A stretch of DNA of 64,000 nucleotides, taken from positions 3,782,001 to 3,846,000 of the forward strand of contig OZ241346.1 of NCBI GenBank assembly GCA_965199875.1, written 5' to 3'. The notes beneath the pieces are model-generated. The model searched no databases and was not told where the DNA came from. It saw nothing but the letters and a program-made list of their open reading frames with translations. Position numbers and translations under genes: made by a program. This DNA comes from VXYL01 sp965199875. Its GTDB lineage: Bacteria > Pseudomonadota > Gammaproteobacteria > Pseudomonadales > Azotimanducaceae. Position 1 is the first letter of the stretch; each line of letters opens with the position of its first letter. Positions 56,421-64,000 of this stretch are shown here, piece after piece.

Positions 56421-57035
56421 ATGGATGAGGAGCCGTTGATTCTCGTTTCCCTCGTTACGGCGCTAGCACTTGGCGTCACCTGGGCGCATTGGCGTGATTC
56501 AAAGCGGCGGCGGCTTCTGTCTGAGATACAGGGGCATGCGAAAGAGCTGTTGACCACTGCTCGATCCGCCTTCCTAGTCAAGAGCTGTTCACGCTGCCAT
56601 GAATTTGAAATGCGCCTTCTCTCTGTGAGCCCGAATGCACGGTCCATCGAGTACCAATGCATGACTTGCAACAAGAAGATGCGTGCCGCCGCTTGTTCTA
56701 CAGATGCACAGAGCGCCAAAGGTGAAGAGGAGCAGCTATTGCGGAAGGTCCGAAAATATTCCTTGCGGTTCCGCAACAGGAAAGTTGAACCTACGCTAAT
56801 CTTCTCGGTTCCAGAAGATCTCCTACCGTACGAGTACTCAGCCCGGGAGCCGATTCCCGAGTCAATGAGAACCGAAGTTTGGCGCAGAGACAACGGGTGC
56901 TGCGTAACATGTGGCTCAAGAGTCAATCTAGAGTTCGATCACATCATCCCCGTGTCGAAGGGCGGAGCCACTACCACCAGGAACCTTCAGTTGCTTTGCC
57001 AACAATGCAACAGATCCAAGGGCGCTCGCATCTAA
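56421..57035 (+). CDS. Membrane-anchored HNH endonuclease domain protein
   Basis: 204 residues. An N-terminal hydrophobic segment (LILVSLVTALALGVTW) suggests a membrane anchor. A possible zinc pair follows (CSRCHEF and CMTCNKK). The C-terminal HNH domain is complete: CVTCGSRVNLEFDHIIPVSK with the D-H, GGATTTRNLQLLCQQCNRSK with Asn and the second CxxC. The ATG starts at the base after the hydratase stop, yet the codons are visibly AT-richer, so it looks like an acquired gene. A defence or DNA-processing role is possible; nothing nearby specifies it. Confidence 0.88.
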   Translation: MDEEPLILVSLVTALALGVTWAHWRDSKRRRLLSEIQGHAKELLTTARSAFLVKSCSRCHEFEMRLLSVSPNARSIEYQCMTCNKKMRAAACSTDAQSAKGEEEQLLRKVRKYSLRFRNRKVEPTLIFSVPEDLLPYEYSAREPIPESMRTEVWRRDNGCCVTCGSRVNLEFDHIIPVSKGGATTTRNLQLLCQQCNRSKGARI

Positions 57036-57138
57036 TTTAGATTACCTTCAACGCCGGAAGGCGGCGGATCCCAAGTCGCCTTCAACCCGCTCGAGAGGTC
57101 GCGGTAGGAGCAAACTCGAACGCGCCCGCAGGGCGGGC

Positions 57139-59040
57139 CTACTCCGGCGTCGGGATGCGCACCGCCTTGGCGTCGTCGTACCACCAGGCGTCCGGGAAGC
57201 TGGTGCGGAACTCCGCCTCCACCGGCGGGCGGCCGAACTTGTCCCAGTAGAGCACGCGGGGCCCCTCGACGGCGATGAGGGGGATGGTCAGGAACTGCCA
57301 CAGGAGTGCTCGGTCCAGCGCCCTCTGGGCGGCCATCAGCTCGGCTCTGGAGCGGGCGTTCAAGACCCGGCTGATCATCTCGTCGACGGCGTCGCTGCGA
57401 ACGCCCGACAGGTTCCTCGTCTGCGGCAGCATGGCGTTGCTGGAGTGCCAGTAGGAGACGATCTCCACCCCGGGCGGCTGGGCGACGGCAAGCTGGCCGA
57501 TGGAGAAGTCGAAGTCGAAGGTCTTCATGATGTTGACGTAGTGCGACGCCTCCACCAGTCGAACCGTTGCCGCGAATCCTAGCGTCCGCAGCTGATCGAC
57601 GTACTGGGCGATCATGCGCGATTCGGCGGCGGTGCGCACGACGAAGTGGAGGAAGAACGGCTCGCCCTCCGCGTTGACCAGAGCGCCGTCGCGCAGCAGC
57701 CAGCCGGACTCTTCGAGCAGCTTCAAGGCACGCAGCAGCATGGCGCGGTTCCGCCCCTGGCCAGGCGAGCGCGGCAGCTGGAAGGGCTGGGTGAAAAGAC
57801 GCGGCGGCAGCTGCTCTCGAAACGGCGCCAGCAGCGATGTCTCCGCTCGGCTTGGGAGGCCCACGGCGGCGAACTTCGACGGTGCGAAGTAGCTCTCTGG
57901 CCGCGAGTGGAAGCCCTGGGTGATCACCCGATGGAACCAGTCGTAGTGGAACACCAGGGTCAGCGCTTCGCGCACTCGAACGTCGCTCAAGTTCTTGCGC
58001 CGGCTGTTGATGACCAGGCCGGTGAGCAAGCCGACGTAGTACTGGAAGTTGTGCTGGCGGCGGACGATCCAGCCGTTGGCAAGGGCGGGAATGTCGTAGC
58101 CCCGGTGCCAGGCTTCCGGGTCCGTCTCCCGCCAGTAGTCCACCAGGCCCTTGCGGAACGCTTCCCGGGCGACGGTGCGGTCGCGGTAGTAATCGTAGCG
58201 GATGAAGTCGAAGTTGTGTCGCCCGCGATGGACGCCGATGTCTCTGCCCCAGTAGTCGGGTACCCGCTCGTAGAGCAGAGACTGCGCCTGGGCGAACCGC
58301 GCCACTCGATAGGGGCCGCTGCCCAGCGGCGGCATCATCGTCGTCTTCGAGTTGTCCTTCTGCCGCCAGTAGTGTTCCGGCAGGATGGCTATCTTGCCGA
58401 GGCTCGTCACCACGGCGGCGTTCAAGCCGTTGATGTCCAGGAGATGAAACGTCAGATCGTGGTCGCCATGCACCTCGACGGCCTGCACCATGCCGAAGGC
58501 GGATTGCAGGTTGAAGGCCGAGTTGTCGCGGATGTGCTCGAAGGTGAAGCGGACGTCCCTAGCGGTCAGCGGCGCGCCGTCGTGCCAGCGCGCTTCCGGT
58601 CGCAGCCGTATGCGCACCGTGGTGAAGTCGTCGGCCAGCATCACGGCTTCGGCAAGATTGCCGTAGAACGTACCGATTTCGTCGTCCGAAGCGGTGAACA
58701 GTCCGTCGTAGAGGAAGGGGTTGGAGCCGAGGTCGTGGCTGATGCCCGGCGCGACGATGCCCTTGTAGAGATACGGCGTGAACGAGTTCCAGCTGACGTG
58801 GGTGGACAGCACCATCGTACCGCCCTTGGGCGCCTCGGGATTCACGTAGTCGAAGTGCTCGAAGCCGGCCGGATACTTGAAGTCGCCGAAGAACGACACG
58901 CCGTGCTTGAACGCCGGTTCGGCGGCGGCGAACAGAGCGCCCAACGCCAAGGCGCCGACGGTCAGCGCGCGCCCCACGTCGGCGCCTTGGATGCGGCCCG
59001 TTCCGGTTCGACGCGGTTTGCAGCCTCCGCCACGTCGCAT
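57139..59040 (-). CDS. Extracellular solute-binding protein family 5, YejA-like
   Basis: 633 residues with a basic N-terminus and a hydrophobic signal (LTVGALALGALFAAAEPA). KHGVSFFGDFKYPAGFEHFD and YVNPEAPKGGTMVLS are characteristic of YejA/microcin C-type peptide-binding proteins. LRPEARWHDGAPLTARDVRF is the family 5 signature, and PLGSGPYRVARF follows. It would capture peptides or similar ligands in the periplasm for an ABC importer; no permease or ATPase genes follow within the window. It is the last gene of the TonB-receptor operon, 19 bases after the Gfo/Idh gene. Confidence 0.92.
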   Translation of the reverse strand: MRRGGGCKPRRTGTGRIQGADVGRALTVGALALGALFAAAEPAFKHGVSFFGDFKYPAGFEHFDYVNPEAPKGGTMVLSTHVSWNSFTPYLYKGIVAPGISHDLGSNPFLYDGLFTASDDEIGTFYGNLAEAVMLADDFTTVRIRLRPEARWHDGAPLTARDVRFTFEHIRDNSAFNLQSAFGMVQAVEVHGDHDLTFHLLDINGLNAAVVTSLGKIAILPEHYWRQKDNSKTTMMPPLGSGPYRVARFAQAQSLLYERVPDYWGRDIGVHRGRHNFDFIRYDYYRDRTVAREAFRKGLVDYWRETDPEAWHRGYDIPALANGWIVRRQHNFQYYVGLLTGLVINSRRKNLSDVRVREALTLVFHYDWFHRVITQGFHSRPESYFAPSKFAAVGLPSRAETSLLAPFREQLPPRLFTQPFQLPRSPGQGRNRAMLLRALKLLEESGWLLRDGALVNAEGEPFFLHFVVRTAAESRMIAQYVDQLRTLGFAATVRLVEASHYVNIMKTFDFDFSIGQLAVAQPPGVEIVSYWHSSNAMLPQTRNLSGVRSDAVDEMISRVLNARSRAELMAAQRALDRALLWQFLTIPLIAVEGPRVLYWDKFGRPPVEAEFRTSFPDAWWYDDAKAVRIPTPE

Positions 59041-59059
59041 CGGTCGCCCGCGAGCGCGG

Positions 59060-60148
59060 CTACAGGCTGGCCAGATCGACCGCCGCCCCCGTTCGGGACG
59101 ATTCGACGATGGCGAAGACGATCTTCATCGTCTCGATGTTGTCGCGGCCGCTGCTCACCGGTTCCTTGCCGGTTCTGCAGCACTCCTCGAAGTGCAGTAT
59201 CTCGTTGACGAAGAAGTTGGCGCTCGGCAGGTTCGCGCCGCTCGTGTCGATCGGCGCGAACGGCGCCTCGATCAGCTTCTGCAGGTCTTCCGGGTTGCGC
59301 GCATCGAGTTCCTCCTTGAGCCCGAACAGGACGTCGCCGAAGTGCCGAACCGGACTGTCGCCGCTTGGCAGCGGCGGCGGCGTCGAGCGCAGCGTGCCCT
59401 TGCTGCCGATGACGCTGTACGACGTTCCCTCGTTCGCCACGTAGGTCGTCCAGCTGGCGAAGGCATCGCCAATGGCGCCGTTGTCGAACTCCAAGGTCGC
59501 CGCCGCCAGGTCCTCGGCGCCGTTGACCATCTGCGGCTGCACCGTTCTGCACACGCCGGTCACGCGCTTGACGTTGCCGACGTAGTAGCGCAGCAGATCG
59601 AGATGATGGACGGAGTTCAGCAGCAGCACGCCGCCGCCTTCCTTGCCGTCGTTCATCCAGGACTTCTTCGGTCCCTGCATGATGACCTGGGTCCGCGCCG
59701 CCTGTATCTCCCCCAGCCGGCCGTCGTCGATGAGACGCTTGGCCGCCCAGGCTTCGGGCGAGTGGCGCAGGTGCTGAGCGACCATCAGCGTCGTTCCGGC
59801 CTTGTCGGCGGCGGCGATCATCGCTCGGCACTCGGCCAGCGTGTTGGCCATCGCCTTCTCGGTCAGCACGTGCTTGCCGGCTTCGGCGGCGGCGATGGTC
59901 TGCGGGGCGTGGTGGCGGTGGCCGGTGCAGATGTCCACCGCGTCGATGTCCGCCTCGCGCAGCATCGTCGCGTAGTCCGTGTAGACGGCTTCGACGCCGG
60001 TCTTCTTCGCGTACTGCTCGGCCAGCGGCTTGACGACATCGCACACCGCGGTCAAGCGAACGCGCTCGGGATGCCGCAGATAGGCATCCATGTGCCGGTT
60101 GGAGATGCCGCCGGTGCCAACCAGGCCCACCTTCAAGGGATTCGCCAT
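59060..60148 (-). CDS. Gfo/Idh/MocA family oxidoreductase
   Basis: 362 residues. The N-terminal Rossmann motif is VGLVGTGGISNRHMDAY, EKAMANTLAECRAM holds the conserved EKP-like site (here EKA, the Pro replaced by Ala), and DLLRYYVGNVKRVTG contains the second-domain His/Asp region (SVHHLDLLRY). Such enzymes oxidise or reduce sugars, inositols and related compounds with NAD(P). It lies between the acetoacetate-decarboxylase-like gene and the binding protein in the same operon. Confidence 0.93.
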   Translation of the reverse strand: MANPLKVGLVGTGGISNRHMDAYLRHPERVRLTAVCDVVKPLAEQYAKKTGVEAVYTDYATMLREADIDAVDICTGHRHHAPQTIAAAEAGKHVLTEKAMANTLAECRAMIAAADKAGTTLMVAQHLRHSPEAWAAKRLIDDGRLGEIQAARTQVIMQGPKKSWMNDGKEGGGVLLLNSVHHLDLLRYYVGNVKRVTGVCRTVQPQMVNGAEDLAAATLEFDNGAIGDAFASWTTYVANEGTSYSVIGSKGTLRSTPPPLPSGDSPVRHFGDVLFGLKEELDARNPEDLQKLIEAPFAPIDTSGANLPSANFFVNEILHFEECCRTGKEPVSSGRDNIETMKIVFAIVESSRTGAAVDLASL

Positions 60149-60209
60149 GCCTTGTCTCTCTTTTCTGCCCGCCCGTTCGCTTGCGGTCGATACCGCGGCG
60201 GCCAGGCGG

Positions 60210-61100
60210 TCAGTCTCGGCGCTTCACCTTGTACATCACGCCGCCTCCGCCACCGCCGAGGCCGAAGGAGCGCTGCCAGACGCCCGGGGTCACGCAGTCT
60301 TCTGGAATCAGCCCCGCCCAGCGATCCTCCGCGCGCATCGTGGTGCGAACCATGCCCGCCTCCCACTCCGCAAAGTGCATCTTCTGCCGGTCCGTGCCGT
60401 CGCCCTTGCCTTGGCGGATGAGACACATGCCGCCGCCGTCGATGTGGAACGAGACGGTGTTGCCGCCCTCGGTGCCGCGCTCCTTCAGCCGTTGAACGGT
60501 GGCGTCGTCGACGCCGCCGGGGGTGAAGTCCATGGACAGGCGCACCTTGCCTTCGTAGATGACTTCGGAACGGTCGTGGGCGACGGTCATCTCGTCGCAG
60601 ACGTACTTGGGCCAGCCCCAGCAGTTGCCCTCCAGCGCGGTGTGGAAGTTCGGCACCGGCACGCTGATCACCAGCCAGGACTCGATGCCGTCGGGACACA
60701 GCGCCTTGACCATCACCCGGCCTTCGAGAAACGCCACCGGATTGTTCATGTCCCAGTACGACACCATCACCTCGGGCTTCTCCGGCATGGCGAGCGGCGG
60801 ATACATGTAGGATTCGTACAGGTCCAGGTCCGCCGGCTCGATCACCGTGCTGTGGCCGAAGGTTCCCGCCCCGGAGCGGGACATTTCCTCCACCTGCTCC
60901 GGGGTCAGCATCGGCCGCTCCGGCATGTCGAGGTCCATGTTGACGATCTTGTCGCGGCTGGGATCCTGGATCCAGCGGGCGACGTTCTCCAGCAGAATCC
61001 TGGCGAAGATCATCCGGTCGAGGTCGTTCTTCACCTCGTCCACCTTCATCTGGCGGCCGGAGGCGTGCTTTTCTCTCGGAAAGGTAACGAGCGTGCTCAC
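60210..61100 (-). CDS. Acetoacetate decarboxylase family protein
   Basis: 296 residues from GTG 61100, seven bases after AGGAGG, which decides this start over the internal ATG of MKVDEVKNDLDRM. The family core is present: MVSYWDMNNPVAFLEGRVMV, then NFHTALEGNCWGWPKYVCDE, where the Lys in WPK matches the Schiff-base lysine region of ADC. The protein is longer at the N-terminus than clostridial ADC, and the C-terminus has a Gly-rich run. It could decarboxylate or hydrate a beta-keto acid. It lies 26 bases after the TonB receptor in the operon. Confidence 0.85.
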   Translation of the reverse strand: MSTLVTFPREKHASGRQMKVDEVKNDLDRMIFARILLENVARWIQDPSRDKIVNMDLDMPERPMLTPEQVEEMSRSGAGTFGHSTVIEPADLDLYESYMYPPLAMPEKPEVMVSYWDMNNPVAFLEGRVMVKALCPDGIESWLVISVPVPNFHTALEGNCWGWPKYVCDEMTVAHDRSEVIYEGKVRLSMDFTPGGVDDATVQRLKERGTEGGNTVSFHIDGGGMCLIRQGKGDGTDRQKMHFAEWEAGMVRTTMRAEDRWAGLIPEDCVTPGVWQRSFGLGGGGGGVMYKVKRRD

Positions 61101-61126
61101 GTTGGAGCCTCCTCTTGAGTAGTGCT

Positions 61127-64000
61127 TCAGGGGTTGTAGTTGAACTCGACGCCGAAGGTGCGCGCTCGGCCGAACACGTAGCCTTGCTGGTTGCGTTCGT
61201 AGGCGACCACCTCGTCGAAGACGTTGCGGACGTAGAAGCTGAACTCGTAGCTGTCTCGCGCCATGAGCAGCCGCAAATCCATGGTTTCGTAGCCGGGCGT
61301 CGCCCGCTCGTTGTCGCCGCCGCGGAACTGCTCGGTGACCTTGTAGGCGTCGGCTCGGGCGGTGGCGTTGAAGCCGCCCAGCTGGAAGTCCCGCACCAGC
61401 GAGGCGTAGCCGGAGAACTCCGGCGAGGCCGGCAGGCGGTTGCCGGGCTGCACGCCCACCGAGGTGGAGCCGGCCACCCGGGCGACGTTGCCGGTGGACG
61501 CACTGCCGATGTCGGCCTCCCACATGAAGCTGCCGCCCAGCGCCCAGCTCCACGCATCGGCGAAGATGCCGCGCAGTTCCAGTTCCAAACCTTGCGAAGA
61601 TGCCGAGCCGGCGTTGTCGTCGTAGGTGAGCGGGAAGGGCACGATGCCGGGGATGTTCGGCGTCGTGGCGCTGGTGCGCACGATGATGTCTTCCCAGTCG
61701 ATGTTGTACAGGGCGCCGGTGACGCTTAGGCGGCCATCCGCCAGCGTGGCCTTGAGGCCGAGCTCGATGCTCACCGCTTCGTCGCCGTTCACGGTCTGCG
61801 CGTCGACCAGTTCCTGGTACAGCGCTTCGGCATCCGCGTTGTTGGCGCGCACCGCGTCGAGCCGCGCCACGGCGCTGATCAGCCGATCCTGGACGATGCC
61901 GGGGCGGAAGCCGTGGGACCAGGTGCCATAGATCATCCAGTCGTCGGCCGGGCGCCAGGTGAGGGTGACCTTGGGCGAGGTCTTGCGGTCGTCGTCCAAG
62001 GTGAAGGAGCTCTCGATGTCCCTCGGGTCGTCCGAGCCGTCCAGCAGCGTGTTGACGCTGACGATCACGTCGGCGCTGCGCAGCCCTGCCGTTACCTCCC
62101 ACTGATCGTTCAAGCGGTAGCTCGCCTCGCCGAAGAGCGACTTCTCTTGCGTGGAGCCGAAGCTGGAGTTGCCCGGGAAGATGACCGTGTTCAGCCAGTT
62201 GGCGATCATGGCCTGGTGCTCAACGGGCGTATCTGGATGGAACAGCCACTGGATGAAGCAATGTTCATCGGGCGCCACCGCCGCGTAGGGCACCAGCGGC
62301 GAGCACGGCGAATGGTCGCCGCGCTTGAAGTCGTCGTCCTTGTAGTAGGCGCCGACGGTCCACTGCAGCGGGCCTTCGCCGGTGGAGACCAGGCGCATCT
62401 CGTAGGCGTAGCGGTCCGTCCACCGATGCACGAGGTTGTAGACGATCTGCGAGGAATACCGCCCCGGAACGTTGCAGATGCCGTCGCCAAGCGCGCCGAA
62501 GCAGTTGGCCCTCTCCACCAGCCCTTTGAGGAAGGCAACGTGGGGCGGCGCTTCCTCGTCGTACTGCCACTCCTGGTCGAGATGCGACGCCGAGGCGATC
62601 AAGTCGGCGAAGGGCAGCTCCCACTCGGCGCCGAGGTTGAAGATGGTGGTGTCGTCGATGCCGCCGTCCAGGCCGCGGACGTCCGGGTGGGTCTTGTGCG
62701 TGACGTATGGGTCCCGTGCGAACTGGGCGTTGTGGTCGCCGCGGCAGTCGACGCCGGGCGACGGATAGTCCGGCACTTCGACGAGGTTCACGTCCTCGCG
62801 CAGCACGTCGTAGCAGTGGAAGGCGATGCCCGGCGCTCCCATGTCCGCGGAGACCTGGTTGACCATCGCCGTGAGCCGCAGATCGTCCGTCGCTTGCAGT
62901 GCCACGGTGAGGCGCCCGCCGGTTTCCTTGGTCCAGTTCACGTCCTTCTCGTTGCGCAGCCCCGGCGCGTCGATGAGGCCCTTCTGATCCCGGGAATAGA
63001 GCACCAGCCGCGCCGCGGCGCGTTCGCTCAAGGGCACGTTGAGCACGCCGTCGACGCGATGCCCGATGCCGCTGGAGTGCGCCATCGTTTCGAGGGTGGC
63101 GCGGCCGGAGAAGTCGAAGCCGTCCGGGTCCGGCTGCTTGGTGATGTAGCGTATCGCGCCGCCCATGGCGCCTTCGCCGTAGAGGGTGCCTTGGGGCCCT
63201 TTCAGCACCTCCACGCGCTCGACGTCGAACAGGGCGCCGCGCAGATGGCCGCTGTCGCCGCGCGTGGAGCCGATGGGCACGTTGTCCATGTAGGCGCCCA
63301 CCGGAGACGGCCCGCCGGCGAAGGGCGTGATGCCGCGCACGGAGAGGATGTTGTAGGCGAGCGTGGAACTCTTGTAGTTGAAGCCCGGAATCGAGGTGTA
63401 GAGCGTGTGGATGTCCTGCATGCCCTTCTGCACGATCTCCACGTCGGTCACCGCGGTGATGGCAATCGGCGTGTTCATCAGCTGGGTGTCGCGGTAGGTG
63501 GCCGTGACGACGATTTCCTCGACCACCAGGTCTTCGTCGGCGGCCGCCGCGTCGTCGCCGGTTGCTGCTTGTCCGGCGCCGAGCGGCGCGGCGAGGCCGG
63601 CGCCGGCCACTACGGCGACGAGGCGCCTCAAGAAGGACGGCTTCGGCTTTTCGAGCGGTGGCGCGGTTTGCTGCTTGGCCAGGGCATCCGTGGTCATCGT
63701 GGCATCTCCTCTAGCCGTCGATCTCGCTTCGATCGTGACGGTGCGTTCGTTGATGAACCGATAGCTCAAACTCGCATCGGCGAGCAGCTGGTCGAGGGCT
63801 TCGCGCACCGTTGCGCCGGGCGCGGCGCCCTTGGTGGCGAGGCCTGCGGTCAGCTCCGCCGAATACACCAGCTGCAGGCCGGTGCGCTTGGCGAACTCGG
63901 TCAGCGCCGTGGTGAGCGGCTGCGGGGCAATGCCGGCCTCGTCGCTGGCGAATACCGAGCTGGCCGCAAGCACGACGGCGAGCACGCCGCCGAAGCCAAC
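61127..64000 (-). CDS. TonB-dependent receptor with N-terminal STN domain (5' end beyond the window)
   Basis: At least 957 residues; the frame is open to the window edge, so the start may lie outside. The first ~75 residues form a secretin/TonB short N-terminal domain (LTTALTEFAKRTGLQLVYSA, VREALDQLLADASLSYRF). After it comes MTTDALAKQQ then FLRRLVAVVAGAGLAAPLG, a second signal-peptide-like stretch whose ATG at 63697 has GAGGAG eight bases upstream. Then come a TonB box (VEEIVVTATYRD), plug (VRGITPFAGG, GPQGTLYGEGAMGGAIRYIT) and a barrel ending in RTFGVEFNYNP. It imports a large substrate across the outer membrane. It heads the operon with ADC-like, Gfo/Idh and YejA-like genes. Confidence 0.93.
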   Translation of the reverse strand, partial: VGFGGVLAVVLAASSVFASDEAGIAPQPLTTALTEFAKRTGLQLVYSAELTAGLATKGAAPGATVREALDQLLADASLSYRFINERTVTIEARSTARGDATMTTDALAKQQTAPPLEKPKPSFLRRLVAVVAGAGLAAPLGAGQAATGDDAAAADEDLVVEEIVVTATYRDTQLMNTPIAITAVTDVEIVQKGMQDIHTLYTSIPGFNYKSSTLAYNILSVRGITPFAGGPSPVGAYMDNVPIGSTRGDSGHLRGALFDVERVEVLKGPQGTLYGEGAMGGAIRYITKQPDPDGFDFSGRATLETMAHSSGIGHRVDGVLNVPLSERAAARLVLYSRDQKGLIDAPGLRNEKDVNWTKETGGRLTVALQATDDLRLTAMVNQVSADMGAPGIAFHCYDVLREDVNLVEVPDYPSPGVDCRGDHNAQFARDPYVTHKTHPDVRGLDGGIDDTTIFNLGAEWELPFADLIASASHLDQEWQYDEEAPPHVAFLKGLVERANCFGALGDGICNVPGRYSSQIVYNLVHRWTDRYAYEMRLVSTGEGPLQWTVGAYYKDDDFKRGDHSPCSPLVPYAAVAPDEHCFIQWLFHPDTPVEHQAMIANWLNTVIFPGNSSFGSTQEKSLFGEASYRLNDQWEVTAGLRSADVIVSVNTLLDGSDDPRDIESSFTLDDDRKTSPKVTLTWRPADDWMIYGTWSHGFRPGIVQDRLISAVARLDAVRANNADAEALYQELVDAQTVNGDEAVSIELGLKATLADGRLSVTGALYNIDWEDIIVRTSATTPNIPGIVPFPLTYDDNAGSASSQGLELELRGIFADAWSWALGGSFMWEADIGSASTGNVARVAGSTSVGVQPGNRLPASPEFSGYASLVRDFQLGGFNATARADAYKVTEQFRGGDNERATPGYETMDLRLLMARDSYEFSFYVRNVFDEVVAYERNQQGYVFGRARTFGVEFNYNP

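Overview
The window is high-GC bacterial DNA and reads as a chromosome segment of an uncultured gammaproteobacterium. The main evidence is gene order: pepA-holC-valS facing lptF-lptG, and ribF-lspA followed by minor pilin genes, are gammaproteobacterial arrangements. Two acyl-CoA dehydrogenases, enoyl-CoA hydratase, SDRs, malate synthase G, a TonB receptor operon and giant repeat-rich secreted proteins (LRR, Calx-beta, PKD-like, InlB-like) suggest a heterotroph that interacts with surfaces or a host, as marine and sponge-associated lineages do. That lifestyle is an inference. No tRNA, rRNA, CRISPR array or transposase was found.

Layout. 1-8.8 kb: a partial ADP-ribosylglycohydrolase, an SDR, a minor pilin cluster (pilE, V, W, X), lspA-ribF, then a coupled acyl-CoA dehydrogenase / CaiD-like hydratase pair. 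8.8-24.6 kb: a minus-strand cluster of three very large secreted proteins. Proteins A and C are metzincin-type zinc proteases joined to leucine-rich repeats. Protein B is a cysteine-rich InlB-repeat protein. They have exchanged segments: C carries an internal B cassette and a copy of B's 5' end upstream, and B and C each contain a one-base frameshift. A truncated fourth N-terminus and a 47-bp scar of a neighbouring ATPase gene mark the cluster's far edge. 24.8-29.5 kb: accessory genes (RHH antitoxin, AAA_14/DUF4143 ATPase, Fic protein) followed by debris of toxin-antitoxin and methyltransferase genes.

30-38.2 kb holds one 2714-residue autotransporter (8 Calx-beta, 6 PKD-like, 6 Calx-beta repeats, C-terminal barrel) with a 12-base homopolymer just before its start, which suggests phase variation. 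38.5-44.9 kb: a small coiled-coil membrane protein and the minus-strand group pepA, holC, valS, prs. 44.9-48 kb: the pepA/lptF spacer has been filled by an AAA ATPase/DUF4276 pair and a MNT/HEPN toxin-antitoxin module, beside a duplicated scrap of lptF. 48-50.7 kb: lptF, lptG and an RDD protein.

50.8-57 kb: malate synthase G, an SDR-like protein lacking the catalytic Tyr, a bacterial avidin, an ACAD10/11-like dehydrogenase with a translationally linked hydratase, and a membrane-anchored HNH nuclease. 57-64 kb: a minus-strand operon of TonB receptor, acetoacetate-decarboxylase-like enzyme, Gfo/Idh/MocA dehydrogenase and a YejA-like binding protein, plausibly for uptake and catabolism of one unidentified substrate. 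Housekeeping genes are intact while frameshifts are confined to accessory loci, which favours real decay or variation over general sequencing error.
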